DNA of 64,000 bases from Neckera pumila (GCA_963969595.1 OZ018408.1:33232108-33296107), one strand, 5' to 3'; positions 10,571 to 22,993 are shown, counted from the stretch's first letter. Numbers and translations are program-made. The notes: generated by a model not told the origin, from the letters alone.

Positions 10571-12802
10571 AATCTAGGGTGAACTGAACCGGCATGCGTG
10601 ATAGTGAACTGGCAGGAAATTAATCTCAGTAATTATCTTCCAAACTTTTGGGTTGAGTTAGCTAAAGTTCAGAAAGAGGGTTAACTCAAGTACTGAACTG
10701 ATTCGGAAGCGGCGTTACGTGCCATGCCGCCGCAAAATCTTACATGAAGAAATTAATGTTAAACGGAAGACGTAGCCCGGCTCACACCCCGAGACAATAT
10801 AATCCAATTTTACATGAACAAACCAGTATACATGAACAAAGATTCATCCAAATGGATGCTCTCAAGTCACTGACAGTTCTCATTCGGGCTCAATTCATTT
10901 TATAATACTATTTGTCACATTGGAACCTGAGTCTAGTAACTTAGACCCGAGGAAATCATTGTCGAGCTTAAGTTATAATCTAGTCTCCTCTTTTAAGTTG
11001 AAGGGAATGATTAGGATAATCACACTTGCACTCTGGTACAGTTTCTAGTAAAGTGGATCATTCTACTGACAAGGCCTGAGGTTCAGTTGGAAAAAGAATT
11101 CTGGCGCTTCTTACAAAGATGGGAGACATAGGATTGGCTACATGAGAAAAGACTGTTCCTCGTGCTGCCCCTGGATAATGAGTGACTACCATTTCTTTCC
11201 TTTCTTTTAAGTTTTTGTTTTTGTTTTTTTTGTTTCATTTGTGCCAAATAAAATAAAAAAAAGGTATATGTTTTTCCTTGAAAGAGGAGTAGAGACGGAC
11301 TAGAGAGAATGTATAAGCTTTATTATTGTTTGCAGCTGAATTTGTCTGAAAAGGTCAGCATGGGATTTGCCGCCAAGTGGCAGGGGGAGTTAATTAACGA
11401 ATGGCGGCTCTCGAGAATTGCACCACCTTCATGTGCCATCTTATTTTAGATTTTGCATCAAGGCCAGGCCGTCGTCAGTCATGTGAGTCCAGTTGGATCA
11501 TGCTTGTCATAAGCTAACTGCTCTTTCGTGTGAAGCTAAGCTTTTCTTTCAGGAAATATTAGATTCTCGTCAGCCTCAGGTGTTTTTGCAACAACGACGT
11601 AGACTTGCAGTTCTTGTTCTTGTGTTTTGGAAAACAACAGTAGCCTCTCAAGTACCGTGCGAAACGAGATCGAACACAACAGAGACCGGGGAACTAATCG
11701 TATCTGGGTCCCAGTCCCAAGGAAGGGGGGGAAGATTGGGCGAAATTAAGAGAAGGGCCAAACTCCCACCAAGGCAAGTGAATGCAATTGAAAAAACAGA
11801 CATTCTTTATACACCAAATCGAAGAGAATTCTTCACTAGTCTCAGCTTCACGCTTTGTCACTAAGCTTTTAAAAGTGCTCACTTACGAAGAAAGCTCCTC
11901 CTAACCATACTTGCGCGGATGGCGTGCACAGACTTGCAGTTGCATTTCAGTTAACTTACGTTGTGTGGTTTAAACTCAAATCGAGAGATATCGTTGCGTG
12001 TCTGAGGACTGACCCAACTCAAAAGGGACTGGCTCTCCTCTTACAAAATGGATGTAAGCTTACATACTAACCCTCACTGAAGGACAGATCAAATGACAGA
12101 CTGCTCAAAAGCAGCGATATCACACATGGAATTGAACTTTCCGTTACGCAAATGAACCAGTCAGTACGTTGGGATTCTTGGGACTGATCTTGTGGATGAG
12201 AACTAGAATTCTAGTTCTGACAACACCACGTTATTTTAATCCCAGTTTTGGAGTCAACTGATTCTCGATCACTTCAAAGCTCCCAGATAGATCTATCGAG
12301 GTCTTCCTTGTGAAGTTATGTGTTGCGCAGCTTCCGTGCTTCCTAGATTCTTGTAACGGAAATTTGTACCGCGGCTATGATTTCAGTTGCTTGCTCGTGC
12401 GCTTTCGGAGATATGGAGTTCAGGAGATGTATGTGCAGAGAGGTTGATTCGTGGGAGCAGACATCTCCTGAATCTTTCACATTTGGGATTTTCACAGACA
12501 CGTCACTTCACTTCGTTTGAATTGGGGTTTCTGACTAGAGATTGTATTGCCAGTATGCCACCGTCGATTTACAACACACTTGGTACGTGATTTGTTTTCC
12601 GAATCTGATCCACCTGAAACTCTTGCTAATCGATCGCTAAGCTTAGATATCAATGGAAACTGCTTGCCAACTGTCCACGGCATTTACAAGAGTTCTAAAA
12701 TATTCAGCTTGTGACTTGTGAGCACTCGTGGAGAATAATGAAGATTTGATTGCAAACTCTAATTAATCGCAGAGAGATGCTCTCTCCAGGTTCCCAGATT
12801 AA

Positions 12803-12941
12803 GAGCAGCCCCACAGCAACTCGCCAAATTGGCCCGGCCAAGCAAATCAATGGAGGACCTTTACTGTTAGCTTTGTGTCAGAGGTTCTTTACCATTGATT
12901 GCTTGGCCGGACCAGTTTGGCGAGTTGCTGTGGGGCTGCTC
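12803..12941 (+). mobile_element. Palindromic MITE (139 bp)
   Basis: Begins GAGCAGCCCCACAGCAACTC and ends GAGTTGCTGTGGGGCTGCTC, with TAA on both sides (12800-12802 and 12942-12944). The whole element folds into a hairpin, with AATTGGCCCGGCCAAGCAA near the loop side of the left arm. The TWA target duplication again suggests a Harbinger-type origin. Confidence 0.8.
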
Positions 12942-13713
12942 TAACGTACTACCCCTTATTTGTATTAAGTTTTGAGCCGCTGATTTTCCCTGTGGCCTCT
13001 TTTCCTTAATTCCTCACATTCCTAGCGCAAAATCATATGGGAAATTTATGATATTCTTGTGTGGGAAATCAGGATGATCTCCCTGTGCATATCTCGAGCT
13101 CACCACATGCTGTTAATTTTAGCCTCAATGAGACCCATTTTTTGTAGAGGTGGCAACCAAGCATTGGATACATATGGTCTCAGATGGGTTCATCAACAAT
13201 ATCTTTGCCACTAGGAGAGAGCTTCAGCCATTGATACAATCTGACACTCTTACGGAGCCTCTTGTGGAGCCCTCACAAAGAGTTGCCCGTCTCATTTTTT
13301 GTTTTGGGGGAAGATGGAGGTGGGGAGCTTTATGAGGGCATTGTACATTCACACCAAAAGGGGAAAATATAAAATGCAATAGGTTAAGATTTCAAATTGA
13401 ACTCAATTGTATGTACCTAAGGGCAAATCTTCACCTTAATATGATCTAGTGCATGACTTGGCATGGCAGTTGGATTATATCTTAATCCTTTGAAGGTGAT
13501 AATTTACACCTATATGGGATAATGATCTAGTGTCAAAATGATGGTTGTTGGAAGGAAATAATGAGGGTGTATAAACCGCATGGGGAGAGCGGGTGCTTTA
13601 ATTTTTTTATCCTTGCTCATTTCTCGAGGGCTATAATCCCCCCTCTGTGTGGAACTAAGTCTCAATCTCTAGAGGAATATTTATCCAAACATGAGTTCTA
13701 TTTGAAACTCTTG

Positions 13714-14430
13714 TTAACCCCTAAAGGACCAAGTTGCATTTTTTAGCAACATAGCAATCTTGGGCAGCCCAGTACGGATGGAGTTTTTATTTGTTTTCTT
13801 TGAAATTTTACACAGCATGTGCCCAAGGAGTAGCTTCAAGGCCCAACAACTTTCATAACTTTTGACTACATAGTTAAAAAGTTATTGCATGATATGTGAT
13901 TTTCTTTTAACTTTGGGCAGCTGGGCAGCTCAAAAAAATTCTTTAAAAATGACTTTTAAAAAATATAAAAATTTGAACTTGGTTCTTTAGATTTATATAT
14001 ACATGAAAAAATTTGAATCATTCAATAGTTATGAGGATTTTAAATTTGAGGGTAGGTATGGAGTCTTTGAAAACCAGAACTACCCGCAAACTAAAAGTCC
14101 TTATAACTTTTTACTCATAGATTGAAATTGAATGATTCAAATTTTTTCATGTATATATAAATCTAAAAAACCAAGTTCAAATTTTTGTTTTTCTTAAAAG
14201 TCATTTTTAAAGAATTTTTCTGAGCTGCCCAAAGTTCAAAGAAATTTTCAAATCATGAAATAACTTTTTAACTATGTAGTCAAAAGTTAAGAAAATTGTT
14301 GGGCCTTAAAGATACTCCTCGGGCACATGTTGTGTAAAATTTTCAAAGAAAATAAATAAAGACTCCATCCGTAGTGGGCTGCCAAAAATCGCTATGTTGC
14401 CAAAAATGCAGCTTGGTCCTTTAGGGTTAA
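13714..14430 (+). mobile_element. TTAA-ended fold-back element, class C (717 bp)
   Basis: It has the same termini as class B (TTAACCCCTAAAGGACCAAG ... TTGGTCCTTTAGGGTTAA), but the two halves are inverted copies of each other over about 330 bp, separated by a spacer of about 45 bp. Examples: GAACTTGGTTCTTTAGATTT on the left against AAATCTAAAAAACCAAGTTC on the right. Transcribed from either side it would form a very long hairpin RNA. Confidence 0.8.
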
Positions 14431-16573
14431 CCCAACAAGAGTTTATAGTGCGCCTTACCGAGGAAATCTCGATGTGCTTTATGTAGCAACAACTTCACAC
14501 AATTTCAGCAGAAAACTTGCCATTGGTGTGCTTGTACTCTTATGGGTGAACAAAACGAATTAACCTAAGCTGACACACAAACAAAGACACATCCTGCACA
14601 AAAGAAAGCCTCCAGGAAGCAAGTCCGGAAATCATTTGAAACCTAAGTTTCTAGATCATGATTCCAACAATACTATCAGTGTCTTAGACGGATAAGTTCA
14701 TAATGGGCCACGCAGATGCTTTTGAAGAAGTATCTATTGCAATCTGCTATGAGTTGTCCTGCCCCTTCTGTTTCAAAAGATCAAAAATTTAGGTCGAATT
14801 CTTTCTCAGTCTGCAGTAGAAATTGAGATGTTAGATTCCAAAATATCTGTTAACATCATGTCTTTTTATGCTACGTGTGATTTTGCAATGTTATTCACAT
14901 TGCCAGTTACACAAATCAATTGAAGCGATATGTCACGGTACCTGTACATAACATTCTTGAGGTGAGCACTGCGTAAACGAACAAAAAAATTCTGCAAAAG
15001 TCTTGAATTCGTCTCAGATGAAGAGGTACCAAGAGTTCGGGATGTAGACAGGAATTGGCCACTCAAAGGCGATTCCAATCCAAGATCTTTCAATTGCCAA
15101 AGATGAAATGAACAAGCAATTCTTTCTTTGAAAACTAGGACATGCATAGATTTATTTTTATTAAAATTGTGCAAAGCCTTAACAGAAAATTATTAATTTA
15201 TCAAAAACTCTCATCCTGTTAAAGAGACATGCATGCTTTCTATTGTGAATGTTGGACGTTGAATTCTCTTTTTTTGGTTTCCATCGAAGGTAGGATGTTC
15301 ATAAGAAGACACATTTAAGCACTTTGGATGACGACTTTAAAAATTCATAACTGATCCCTCAAGAATTCAAAAAATGTGAAACAATTTGTGGTAGATTATA
15401 CTAGCTTCCATTTTTCTTTCAAAAATATTTTACTGCAAAATATGCATGGGGGCTTACTTTACCATGATTGTAATTACCTCTTGTATGGTTGCTTTTTGCA
15501 TCTCCTGCTTTATAATGCGGAAGAGAGAAAGGGAGCAAGCCACAAAAATAAGCTAATTGTGGAAATGACCAAGAGTTTACAATGACAATGACACAAATTA
15601 GAATATCTCAATCCTTAATCTACTCAATACTGTAACAAGGACAAAAACAACTTGTATCCACTCAAACTACAATTCAAATATAGTCACTACATCAATCCAT
15701 CACTTACTCTCTCCCTTGAACCAATATCACCAAAGGTATGTAACCCAGATGGAGACATACTCACAATATACTCAACAATCTACATCAAAAACCAAGAAGC
15801 ACACATATATGATGCATCCAGATAGTTGTTAACCTCTATCACTACAACTAGGTTTGAAAGTTATAGCAACAATACAACTAATATGTCCAACACTACATAC
15901 TACTCAAAACCACCATACAAAACCAAATACAACCAAATATAACCATTGTCCAACCATCAATACTCCTTTTGTGATCAAATCCTACAACTTATTACTAACT
16001 TCTTCCAACTAACACAATCCTACTTCATATTGCCATTCATATATGTCCATTTCAATCCCGCATTTTTTTCTAAATACACCCAAGATAAAAAAAAACTGTT
16101 CGTTTGGGTCAGCTTACTTCTATCAATGGTAAGGAAATGGACTAGCTCACCCACTTGCCATAGAAGATACTAAACCTTGAGGGTCTGAGAAGACGAGTTT
16201 GGGTTGCAACATGGTATTTTTGTGTATTTGCCATATAAGGTGCATGAATTGACTTACACAACAATTACAAAAGTTAGTGTTTACATTGAATTAGATCCAA
16301 TGACACAAGATATTTCTAAGTTAGATCATTATTGCACCTCCTACAAGTTCAAGAAGTTGCAAAATGGCTACATATTCTACATGTATGGTGCCGTATTTGA
16401 ACATGAAACAGTTTTGATATTAAAATGAGCTCTAAATGAAAGATATTAGTTGTCAAATTTTCAATCCAATGGTATATGTTTTGTCATATTTTAGTACATA
16501 TTTTGTATACCAAGAATAAAATATAGGAATGTATATACAACCCCCATTTGACGTTTAAGGGTTTACATATGCA
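14431..16573. other. AT-rich stretch with one possible MITE relic
   Basis: Apart from the repeat at 15286-15515 nothing was recognised. The 102-aa minus frame at 14866-15174 has no known similarity. Confidence 0.4.
15286..15515 (+). mobile_element. AAGGTAGGA-ended repeat, copy 2
   Basis: GAAGGTAGGATGTTCATAAG at the left and the block ATGTGAAACAATTTG...CTTTCAAAAATATTTTACTG match the 24006-24321 element. The right end is not clear. The short frame inside is not gene-like. Confidence 0.35.
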
Positions 16574-17153
16574 CTCCCTCTGTCTCGAAATAAATCCAAA
16601 GTTTCCTACAAATGGCTAGATTAACACATGAGTTGCTCCTATTTTCAAGGGATTGCATAGTTATTGTAGCTTCTACTGAAGCTCACTATGTGTGAAAGAA
16701 TGGAAGTCAATAGTGAAACGGCACATGTTGAAAATAAATAGCCAAAGTGACAAATTTTTGTCCTTTTTGGAACTGCTTTAGTGGTTTAAATTTTGATCAT
16801 TCTCCAAGCAATGTTGATGCAATGACATCCATTGATGTCCTTTGTATTCAATTTCAACAATGTCTTGTGATTCAACTCAAGGAAATTCTCAACAAGAGAT
16901 TTGTTAATAGCATTTTTTGTACAATTTTGGGATGAATTCTTCACCTTTGGTTAGTTAGAAGTTGTGTTTGGATTCCCTTTGTAGGGATTGAATTGCAATA
17001 TAGTCTTTGGAGCATGATATTTGTGGATTCTTTTGCTTCAGGGTGTTCAAACTAGCTTCAATTGTTGTCCATCAAGTTGTGGAGAGCCAATGTCGAATTT
17101 AATTTGGGACAAGTATATTTAGAAACCCTGGCTTTATTTCGGGATAGAGGGAG
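16574..17153 (+). mobile_element. Stowaway-like MITE (about 580 bp)
   Basis: Termini CTCCCTCTGTCTCGAAATAA and the inverse TTATTTCGGGATAGAGGGAG match for about 25 bp. The right flank is TA; the left flank is CA, probably a mutated TA. The interior is AT-rich and codes for nothing that I recognise. Confidence 0.7.
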
Positions 17154-17409
17154 TACATTAGACTAGTTAGATTGGCAATAAAATACCCATAATCAACCAC
17201 CATAATTATAATTCTAGGTACAAACTGGTATGATAACCCCCTTCCTCATGAAATGAACTTTATTGACAATCACATCCTTGAGTGTTTTGACACCAATTCC
17301 AGCACATACATGGAACCCACACAAAGGTTCCATGTAGTATGAACATGTTTGTAGTCATGCTTTGGGAAACAATGTTCTTTTAAATTTAGAAATTTTTTTG
17401 CCTTTTCAT

Positions 17410-17910
17410 TTTCTTTATATGTTAGTGTAGGACTTTCTTTATTGTGAGAGGAAATGTGAGACTATAGTAGTTGCATATGGTTGAGTATGGTTGCTCTATT
17501 AATTGAGCAGATGGTATGATGGTGTTTTTTGCGTTGGTGGTTTATTAGTTGGTAGTTTATTAATTGAATTGATGGTAAGTTGGTGGTTTATGAGTTGGTG
17601 GTTTATTAATTGAATTGATGGTATGTTGGCGTAGGCACACACTTTCTTTATGGTGGGAGGAAATGTGAGATTGAACGGATGGTACTTGTTGGTGTAGGCA
17701 CAAACTTTCTTTATGGTGAGAGGAAATGTGAGACTATATTAGTTGCATATGGTTGAGCGGATGGTATGTTAGTGTAGGCACAAACTTTATAATGAGAGGA
17801 AATGTGTGAGACCATAATAGTTGGTTTTGCGGATGGTATGTTAGTGTAGGCACAAACTTTATAATGAGAGGAAATGTGTGAGACCATAATAGTTGGTTTT
17901 GTCTCGTTGA
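17410..17910. repeat. Minisatellite of about 65-70 bp units
   Basis: Units contain GTGTAGGCACAAACTTT, GAGAGGAAATGTG and AGTTG. The last two (17768-17832 and 17833-17897) are identical over nearly all of their length; earlier ones are diverged and differ in spacing, with extra TTGGTGGTTTATTAATTG units near 17530-17630. The 69-aa minus frame here simply repeats with the array. Confidence 0.8.
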
Positions 17911-18190
17911 ACAGATGCATGTTGAACAGATGGATGTTTGATGTGTGTATGGATGAGCTAAATGGAGTTCATGCTATTTGAAAAAATGTGAACAAGTTCA
18001 TTAGGGTTATTTGTATGTACTGTAGATGGAGCAAGAGTGTGAATTGTCATGATTTCCACACATAAGATGTTCTACAGCCATGGGAATTTGGCTTCATCCC
18101 TGACAAAGACCCAGAAATTGGCCTGGAAAGGCCACACACACTCACTGAAGTCCCAGGTTACCTGTCAAATGACACTACGTATTATATCAC

Positions 18191-18360
18191 AAGTGAGAAG
18201 ACTACAAATTTTCAAGTCCCTGCTCCTCTAAAGCCTCCAATGGAGCATTCTAATCTTAAGAAACGCCACCTTTCAAGTGAGAAGACTGTACAAATTTTCA
18301 AGTCCCTGCTCCTCTAAAGCCTCCAATGAAGCATTCTAAGCTTAAGGAACGCCACCTTTC
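18191..18360. repeat. Tandem duplication, 84 + 86 bp, in the LOG 3' flank
   Basis: AAGTGAGAAGACTACAAATT to AAACGCCACCTTTC, then again from 18275 with few changes (GACTGTACAAATTTTC, GGAACGCCACCTTTC). It lies just beyond the LOG stop codon and may be within its 3' untranslated region. Confidence 0.85.
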
Positions 18361-18576
18361 CTAATGCGCTACTGACAGAAAAAAAAACTGAACATCCTGG
18401 GCACAGAATAGCCGGTATCCTTGGTCCCGTCCTTGGTAACCTGAGAAAAATGGTTGTAACTACAGGAAGTACAACATGCACAGCTACAGACTATGAGTCA
18501 CCGCTATTTACATTCACCTATACAATGGGAGTCCATATATATAGAATGGGGGAAGTTCGTTGCTGCCAAGTGAGTG

Positions 18577-20979
18577 CTACCCTTGTTCCACAGTGCTGGG
18601 AATTGCTGGGGTATAAACCAAGCACTTTGCGTCTTCCCAGCAGAGCTTGGGAATAGTCCAGTCATGAATTGGGGTATACGCCTGCACAAACGAATCATTC
18701 ACAGTTGAAAATCAATGATAGCTCAATGCAGTTGCAATAGCACAGAAAGACGACAAGTTATGAACAATTGGAATTGGTTTTTAGTCCATTCGACAAAATT
18801 GGATTCATAGCTTGGCCTGGAACGAGTTGGCTGGATTGATTGGTTGGTTTTAACTATGGTCACACTGTGGGCAACAATTGTGAAGCTCAAGTGCGTAGAG
18901 CTAAACAAAAATGAGGACTGTTGTAGATAGATTTTCAGGTTTTGTGGTCACTAATGAACTTCTTCTTACCTCCATTTTGTCGAGAAGTTCACTGGCCGTT
19001 GGAGCTGATACCACAATGTTCCGAGCGGACAATCCAAGGAAGCCCTCCTCTAAAGCCTTATCGAAAAGAGCCAGGAGCGGGTTGTAGTAGCCATCCACAT
19101 TCAGCAGTCCCACCTGACACTCAAGATAAAATTCCATTCAACAGGTGACCTAAAATGCGAGAATGCGTTCAATTTGTGGTAATTTAGTACCACTCTGTTC
19201 TCAATGAGCACTCTCTATGAGCGGTAAATTGAAAGCGAAACTGGAAATTTTCGTTTAGTGACTCACCGGCTTTTCATGAATTCCAAGTTGCGACCAGGTA
19301 ATAACCTCGAGGAGCTCTTCCAAGGTGCCATAGCCGCCTGCACAGCATTTGAGAAAGCTTTGGAATCAAGCAACAGAAGTCAAATGTAATCTCTATTCTC
19401 AAGAAAATTCAAAGAGGACTTAATGTACACTACTTGCCAATTCGAATAGTAATGGACTTCTAAGCGCTTTGAGGTCCATATTCTGGAAGATGAACAATTC
19501 AATGCTTTGTCCAGATAAATTCTCTTTCATCCACAGTACAACTTGAATCTTTCGTAATCAGCCTTTTTTTATACTCAATTTGGTTGAAATTCTTGTAAAC
19601 AAATTTGTACAAAGATATAAGCAAAACTGAAAAAATTGAACTGAAAAAAATTGAAAAAAAGGATTCAGCCGTTAACGGGTTAATGCATCCAAAATGAATT
19701 ACTAACCTGGGAGCGCTATGAACGCATCCGCCAGTCGAGCCATTTCTGCCTTTCGTTGGTGCATATCCGACACTGTGATCAGCTCCCCTACTGTCATTCC
19801 ACAAATCTGACCAATAGCAATTCCAGAGTTAAATTTCAATCTTTGCTCAAAATGGAAATTCAAACACGGACATGAATTCAACACGGCATGAACTGAACAC
19901 GGACATGAACTCAACACGGCATCCCAGCAGCTGGTAAGCAATCAACTAGTTTGAGACTCAGCACACTAATTCATTTATTTTACAAGAGCTGCTGCCCATG
20001 TCAGCGTGCATCGACCACCTTCGTAACCGATGCTCTCCATTGTGAAGAAACATCACACATAAGCATATCAGAAGTTAGAAAATCCTAGAAAGCGTACCTC
20101 CTTGCCCATTAACGCCTTGGGAATCACCCTGTCAATATCACCAATGCACCAGTCAGATGGCAACCATCGGAAATTAAGGCAAGACTTCCACACAATGTTG
20201 ATTGAATCCATTCAACTGTGTTCGCAAGTGTGGCTAAATTTACCAAAAAACTTCTACCCAGAAAAGCTTATAGCTGCAGTGTTAAATGGGGAATACTACT
20301 ACAGTGTTAAATTTGAAATTTCTGCACAGTTGGCAGTGTTTTTAGCAACTTGAGGTATGAATGAAAATCACGTTTGTGGCCACTGGATCCCATCTCTTTT
20401 AGAAACGATTGAATATTGTAAGATCTGTTCTTGAAGTATCAATGTGACTCTATCTACAGCCAACATGCACAGTAAGGTAGGCAAATAGGGTGGTCGAATT
20501 GAACAGATTATAGTAAAAAAATTTGATACCCGACTACATGACCGCCTCCAGAATGCACAGTGTGCGCCACTTGACCCATGAGACCAATGCTTCCTCCTCC
20601 GTACACCAGGTCCACTTTCCTGGTCACCTGCACAGGACATAACATCAAACTCCGCAAACATCTGGGGGAGGTTTTATATACGGTAATTAACAGCAGATGG
20701 ACAGGAGAGTGCTTGCCCTGAGGTAAGTGGAATTCCATTGATGCACGGGCAACAAGATAGAAGAGATTTGTGAAATTGTTGAAGTTAGTTGGTTACCAAA
20801 TCTCGGCCAAGACTAAGGGCGACGTTGCTGAAGATATCCTTCTTGCCACTGCTGCTGCCGCAAAACACACAGATCCTCTTGAACGTCCTCTTGGAGTGCT
20901 TGGCAAGGACAGCTGGGGGTGCACCCCCACCAGATTCATGCAGGTCTCCTACTCTCTGCTTTTCCACAGAGCCCACCAT
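18577..20979 (-). CDS. LOG: LOG-type cytokinin riboside 5'-monophosphate phosphoribohydrolase (7 exons, 243 aa)
   Basis: The enzyme releases active free-base cytokinin from its riboside monophosphate in one step; family members are cytosolic or nuclear. Seven coding exons on the minus strand join in phase with GT-AG introns: 20979-20797, 20627-20530, 20128-20098, 19806-19707, 19337-19267, 19113-18970 and 18681-18577 (732 nt including TAG). Visible motifs: [11 protein letters not shown] near residue 35 (start of the Rossmann-like fold), [13 protein letters not shown] near residue 67 (phosphate-binding loop), MHQRKAEM with the family's conserved Arg, and PGGYGTLEE, the LOG signature, which crosses the exon 4/5 junction. 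[13 protein letters not shown] and ISAPTA-like VVSAPTA follow. The start at 20979 is the Met about 33 residues before the conserved core; an upstream in-frame Met at 21150 is less likely because that extension is not family-like. The last exon ([17 protein letters not shown], then a divergent tail) matches the usual C-terminus only at its start. Length is normal for the family. Confidence 0.93.
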
Positions 20980-22138
20980 TCTAGATCCTCCTCTGTCTTC
21001 GACTTGAGTTAAAAAAGAATCAGTTGTGGTACGCAGGCTCCCGGATAGAGTACGCCAGCAAAAAGCCACAACAGAAACACAGGCCTTCGAGGAGATGAAT
21101 TGAATCGACCACCTAACTGAGAAAGAGATGTAAATATCAACAGTCAGCAACCATGTTTACTGACCGCCGAATGAGCAAGCTCTCTACTGGTCAACACAAC
21201 TGGAATTCACCCCCTGCAGCAAAGCTTGCAACAACATTTGAACGTGATAATACTATTTAAACGTGATTCCAAAGTTGACATTCAAAGTTGCTACTAAATG
21301 CTGTACAGAACAATGTTTGGAACATGTTTTGATGAATTTGGGTCCAAAATTTACATGTTTTTAAGAAGACGTTTGCTCAAGCATGTTCCTATAGTTGCAT
21401 GTTCTCTAAAAAAACCCGTTGCGAAAGCCTTCAAATTTAGTAGTCTACGTAGACAATGCTACTGACTCCGACAACAGAAAAATAGCAAAAGCAGAGCATG
21501 CTCACAGATTCGGAAATTCAAACTTGAAGGAGGCAAGCTAGCTATGAACCGTCAAATCAAAAACAGTGTAGCCAGCATTGAGACCAAGCTCAAGAACAAC
21601 TCACCGTTAGATCTTGCAGATGACAAGATATATCTTGACGACTGAGCCGGTGTTGTTCATGAGCATGAGCTCAGACAACGAATTGGAACGAGCAACAAAA
21701 GTTAGGCTGCTGCAAGAAACTGTGGGCGGGCATTGATGGGAGCTACAGAAGAGAAATGAGAATGCAAAACGCCAGGAGGCAGGGCACCGTTGGAAGGCGA
21801 AAGCTAAAAAGAGAAGGGTTAGCTAGCTGCTTCAGGTTGTACTGACTTAGCTGCTAGTAATAACCTCTACAACTGCCAGTTTCCAAATGGAAATAACTTA
21901 AGTTATATAGTCAACTACAGCCTCAAGAATATTTATTCTCAGTCTTAATTAATTTTCTTCTTTTGGGACCAAAAAAAGGATACAATTTTCTGATTATCCA
22001 ATGCAGCTAAGAAATTGCATTAGCCCCAGGCAGGCAGTTACCCAGTTCCCAAAACAGTAACAAAGCCTACATTGACATTTTCATTAAATCATCATGATTC
22101 CTGTGCAAAAAATTGAGACACAAATCTACTTAAATATT
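20980..22138. other. LOG upstream region and leader
   Basis: No ORF of interest. The stretch is less AT-rich than its surroundings and should hold the LOG 5' leader and promoter. I see no transposable-element termini in it. Start of transcription cannot be fixed from sequence. Confidence 0.3.
21253..21261 (-). promoter_or_regulatory. Possible TATA-like element upstream of LOG
   Basis: On the minus strand the sequence reads TTTAAATAG, about 275 nt upstream of the LOG start codon, which would leave a 5' leader of roughly 250 nt. A second, better-looking CTATATAA lies at 21903-21910 but would need a leader near 900 nt or a leader intron. Neither is supported by anything beyond sequence and position. 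Confidence 0.2.
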
Positions 22139-22693
22139 TTAAAGACAAGTATAGATTTGTGTTTCAGGGCACGCGACCTGAAAGTGCCACATGCGTGGAA
22201 TACCGCCAATGTAGTAGTTACGGAATTGATGTTCTAATATGTAATCAGATCTCAAGGTAACCAAGTCGTGAACCAATACTATCCTCCTCTTTTCCGAAAG
22301 CAAGCTTGAGCATACCTCCATGCTGACATCATGAAGCCATGAGGAATAATCTCCTTCTCTGAGGGAGATTTTTTCCAGGTTTTTCTTTTCACCATTGGCT
22401 GCTGGAAGCTGGCTTGCTGTAAGAAATTGTGTGAACATCATATCATGCTTGTTATCAACTTGATTTTGATTGGCAAAGTTTTGGATACTACATCTATTGC
22501 TGGGCGTAATGCCAATATTCATTCGACAGGCAGACACGATGATATTATGGACTTCCAAAATTACGAGCCCAAGGAGGAATAATTGTGCAGATCCACTTGT
22601 GCGTGAATTCATTCCATTTACAAATTCGGGTGTGAGGAGTCTGACCTGTTTTTGATGCTCTTCTGTTCTTCGTGCAGGGGGCCAGCCGGCCAA
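22139..22693 (-). CDS. Unrecognised 184-aa open reading frame
   Basis: This uninterrupted frame is one of the longest in the window. Its translation contains stretches that look protein-like (for example SLREGDYSSWLHDVSMEVCS and SSLLSEKRRIVLVHDLVTLR) but matches no family I recognise. There is no signal peptide, repeat or membrane segment of note. It lies upstream of LOG on the same strand, about 1.2 kb before the LOG start, so it might instead be a chance ORF in the promoter or a far-upstream leader. No splice structure is needed to read it, and codon use gives no strong support. Confidence 0.15.
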   Translation of the reverse strand: MAGWPPARRTEEHQKQVRLLTPEFVNGMNSRTSGSAQLFLLGLVILEVHNIIVSACRMNIGITPSNRCSIQNFANQNQVDNKHDMMFTQFLTASQLPAANGEKKNLEKISLREGDYSSWLHDVSMEVCSSLLSEKRRIVLVHDLVTLRSDYILEHQFRNYYIGGIPRMWHFQVACPETQIYTCL

Positions 22694-22857
22694 CTGCTGG
22701 ACTGTACTGTTCTGTCCTTGCAGTTTAACATGCTTTACACTAAAGCTTCAACCACCCCTTTTTCTATGCTCGTGAATGTTGAATTTGAATGCCCTTCTTG
22801 TCACGATGGCATGTGTAGCTAAGTTAGGCTTGATGTTCTGTCTAAAAAAGCAGCATG

Positions 22858-22993
22858 CACTGCATGGTTTCTTTTGTGATCTCTTCCTGCCAGGCCATGC
22901 CACCTGTGGCTGCGGGGCTTGTATTGTGTATTGTGCCTGCTTTGCAATGAAATTTTTTGTTCACTTCAGTTCACAAAATAAAAAATAAAAAAT
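22858..22993 (+). mobile_element. Short retroposon (SINE-like), first of a tandem pair
   Basis: CTCTTCCTGCCAGG, then CTGTGGCTGCGGGGCTTGTA, TTGCAATGAAATTTTTTG and a tail of AAAATA units. Flanked by AAAGCAGCAT at 22848-22857 and 22994-23003. Confidence 0.6.

Larger units (their letters stand above)
9549..12799. other. GC-richer island without recognised genes
   Basis: Apart from the short retroposon at 10034-10101 and the exon-like frame at 10292-10570, no transposable-element termini and no known protein were recognised. ORFs at 11493-11864 (123 aa) and 12387-12590 are unrecognised. The sequence is complex and not repetitive by eye. It could hold unrecognised exons, a non-coding transcript or decayed gene remains. 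Confidence 0.35.

Noticed and set aside
17711..17920. Protein-like repeat of about 22 residues on the minus strand
   Set aside because: It only mirrors the minisatellite units.
20770..21012. Plus-strand frames of 72-80 aa across LOG exon 1
   Set aside because: They are antisense shadows of the first LOG exon.
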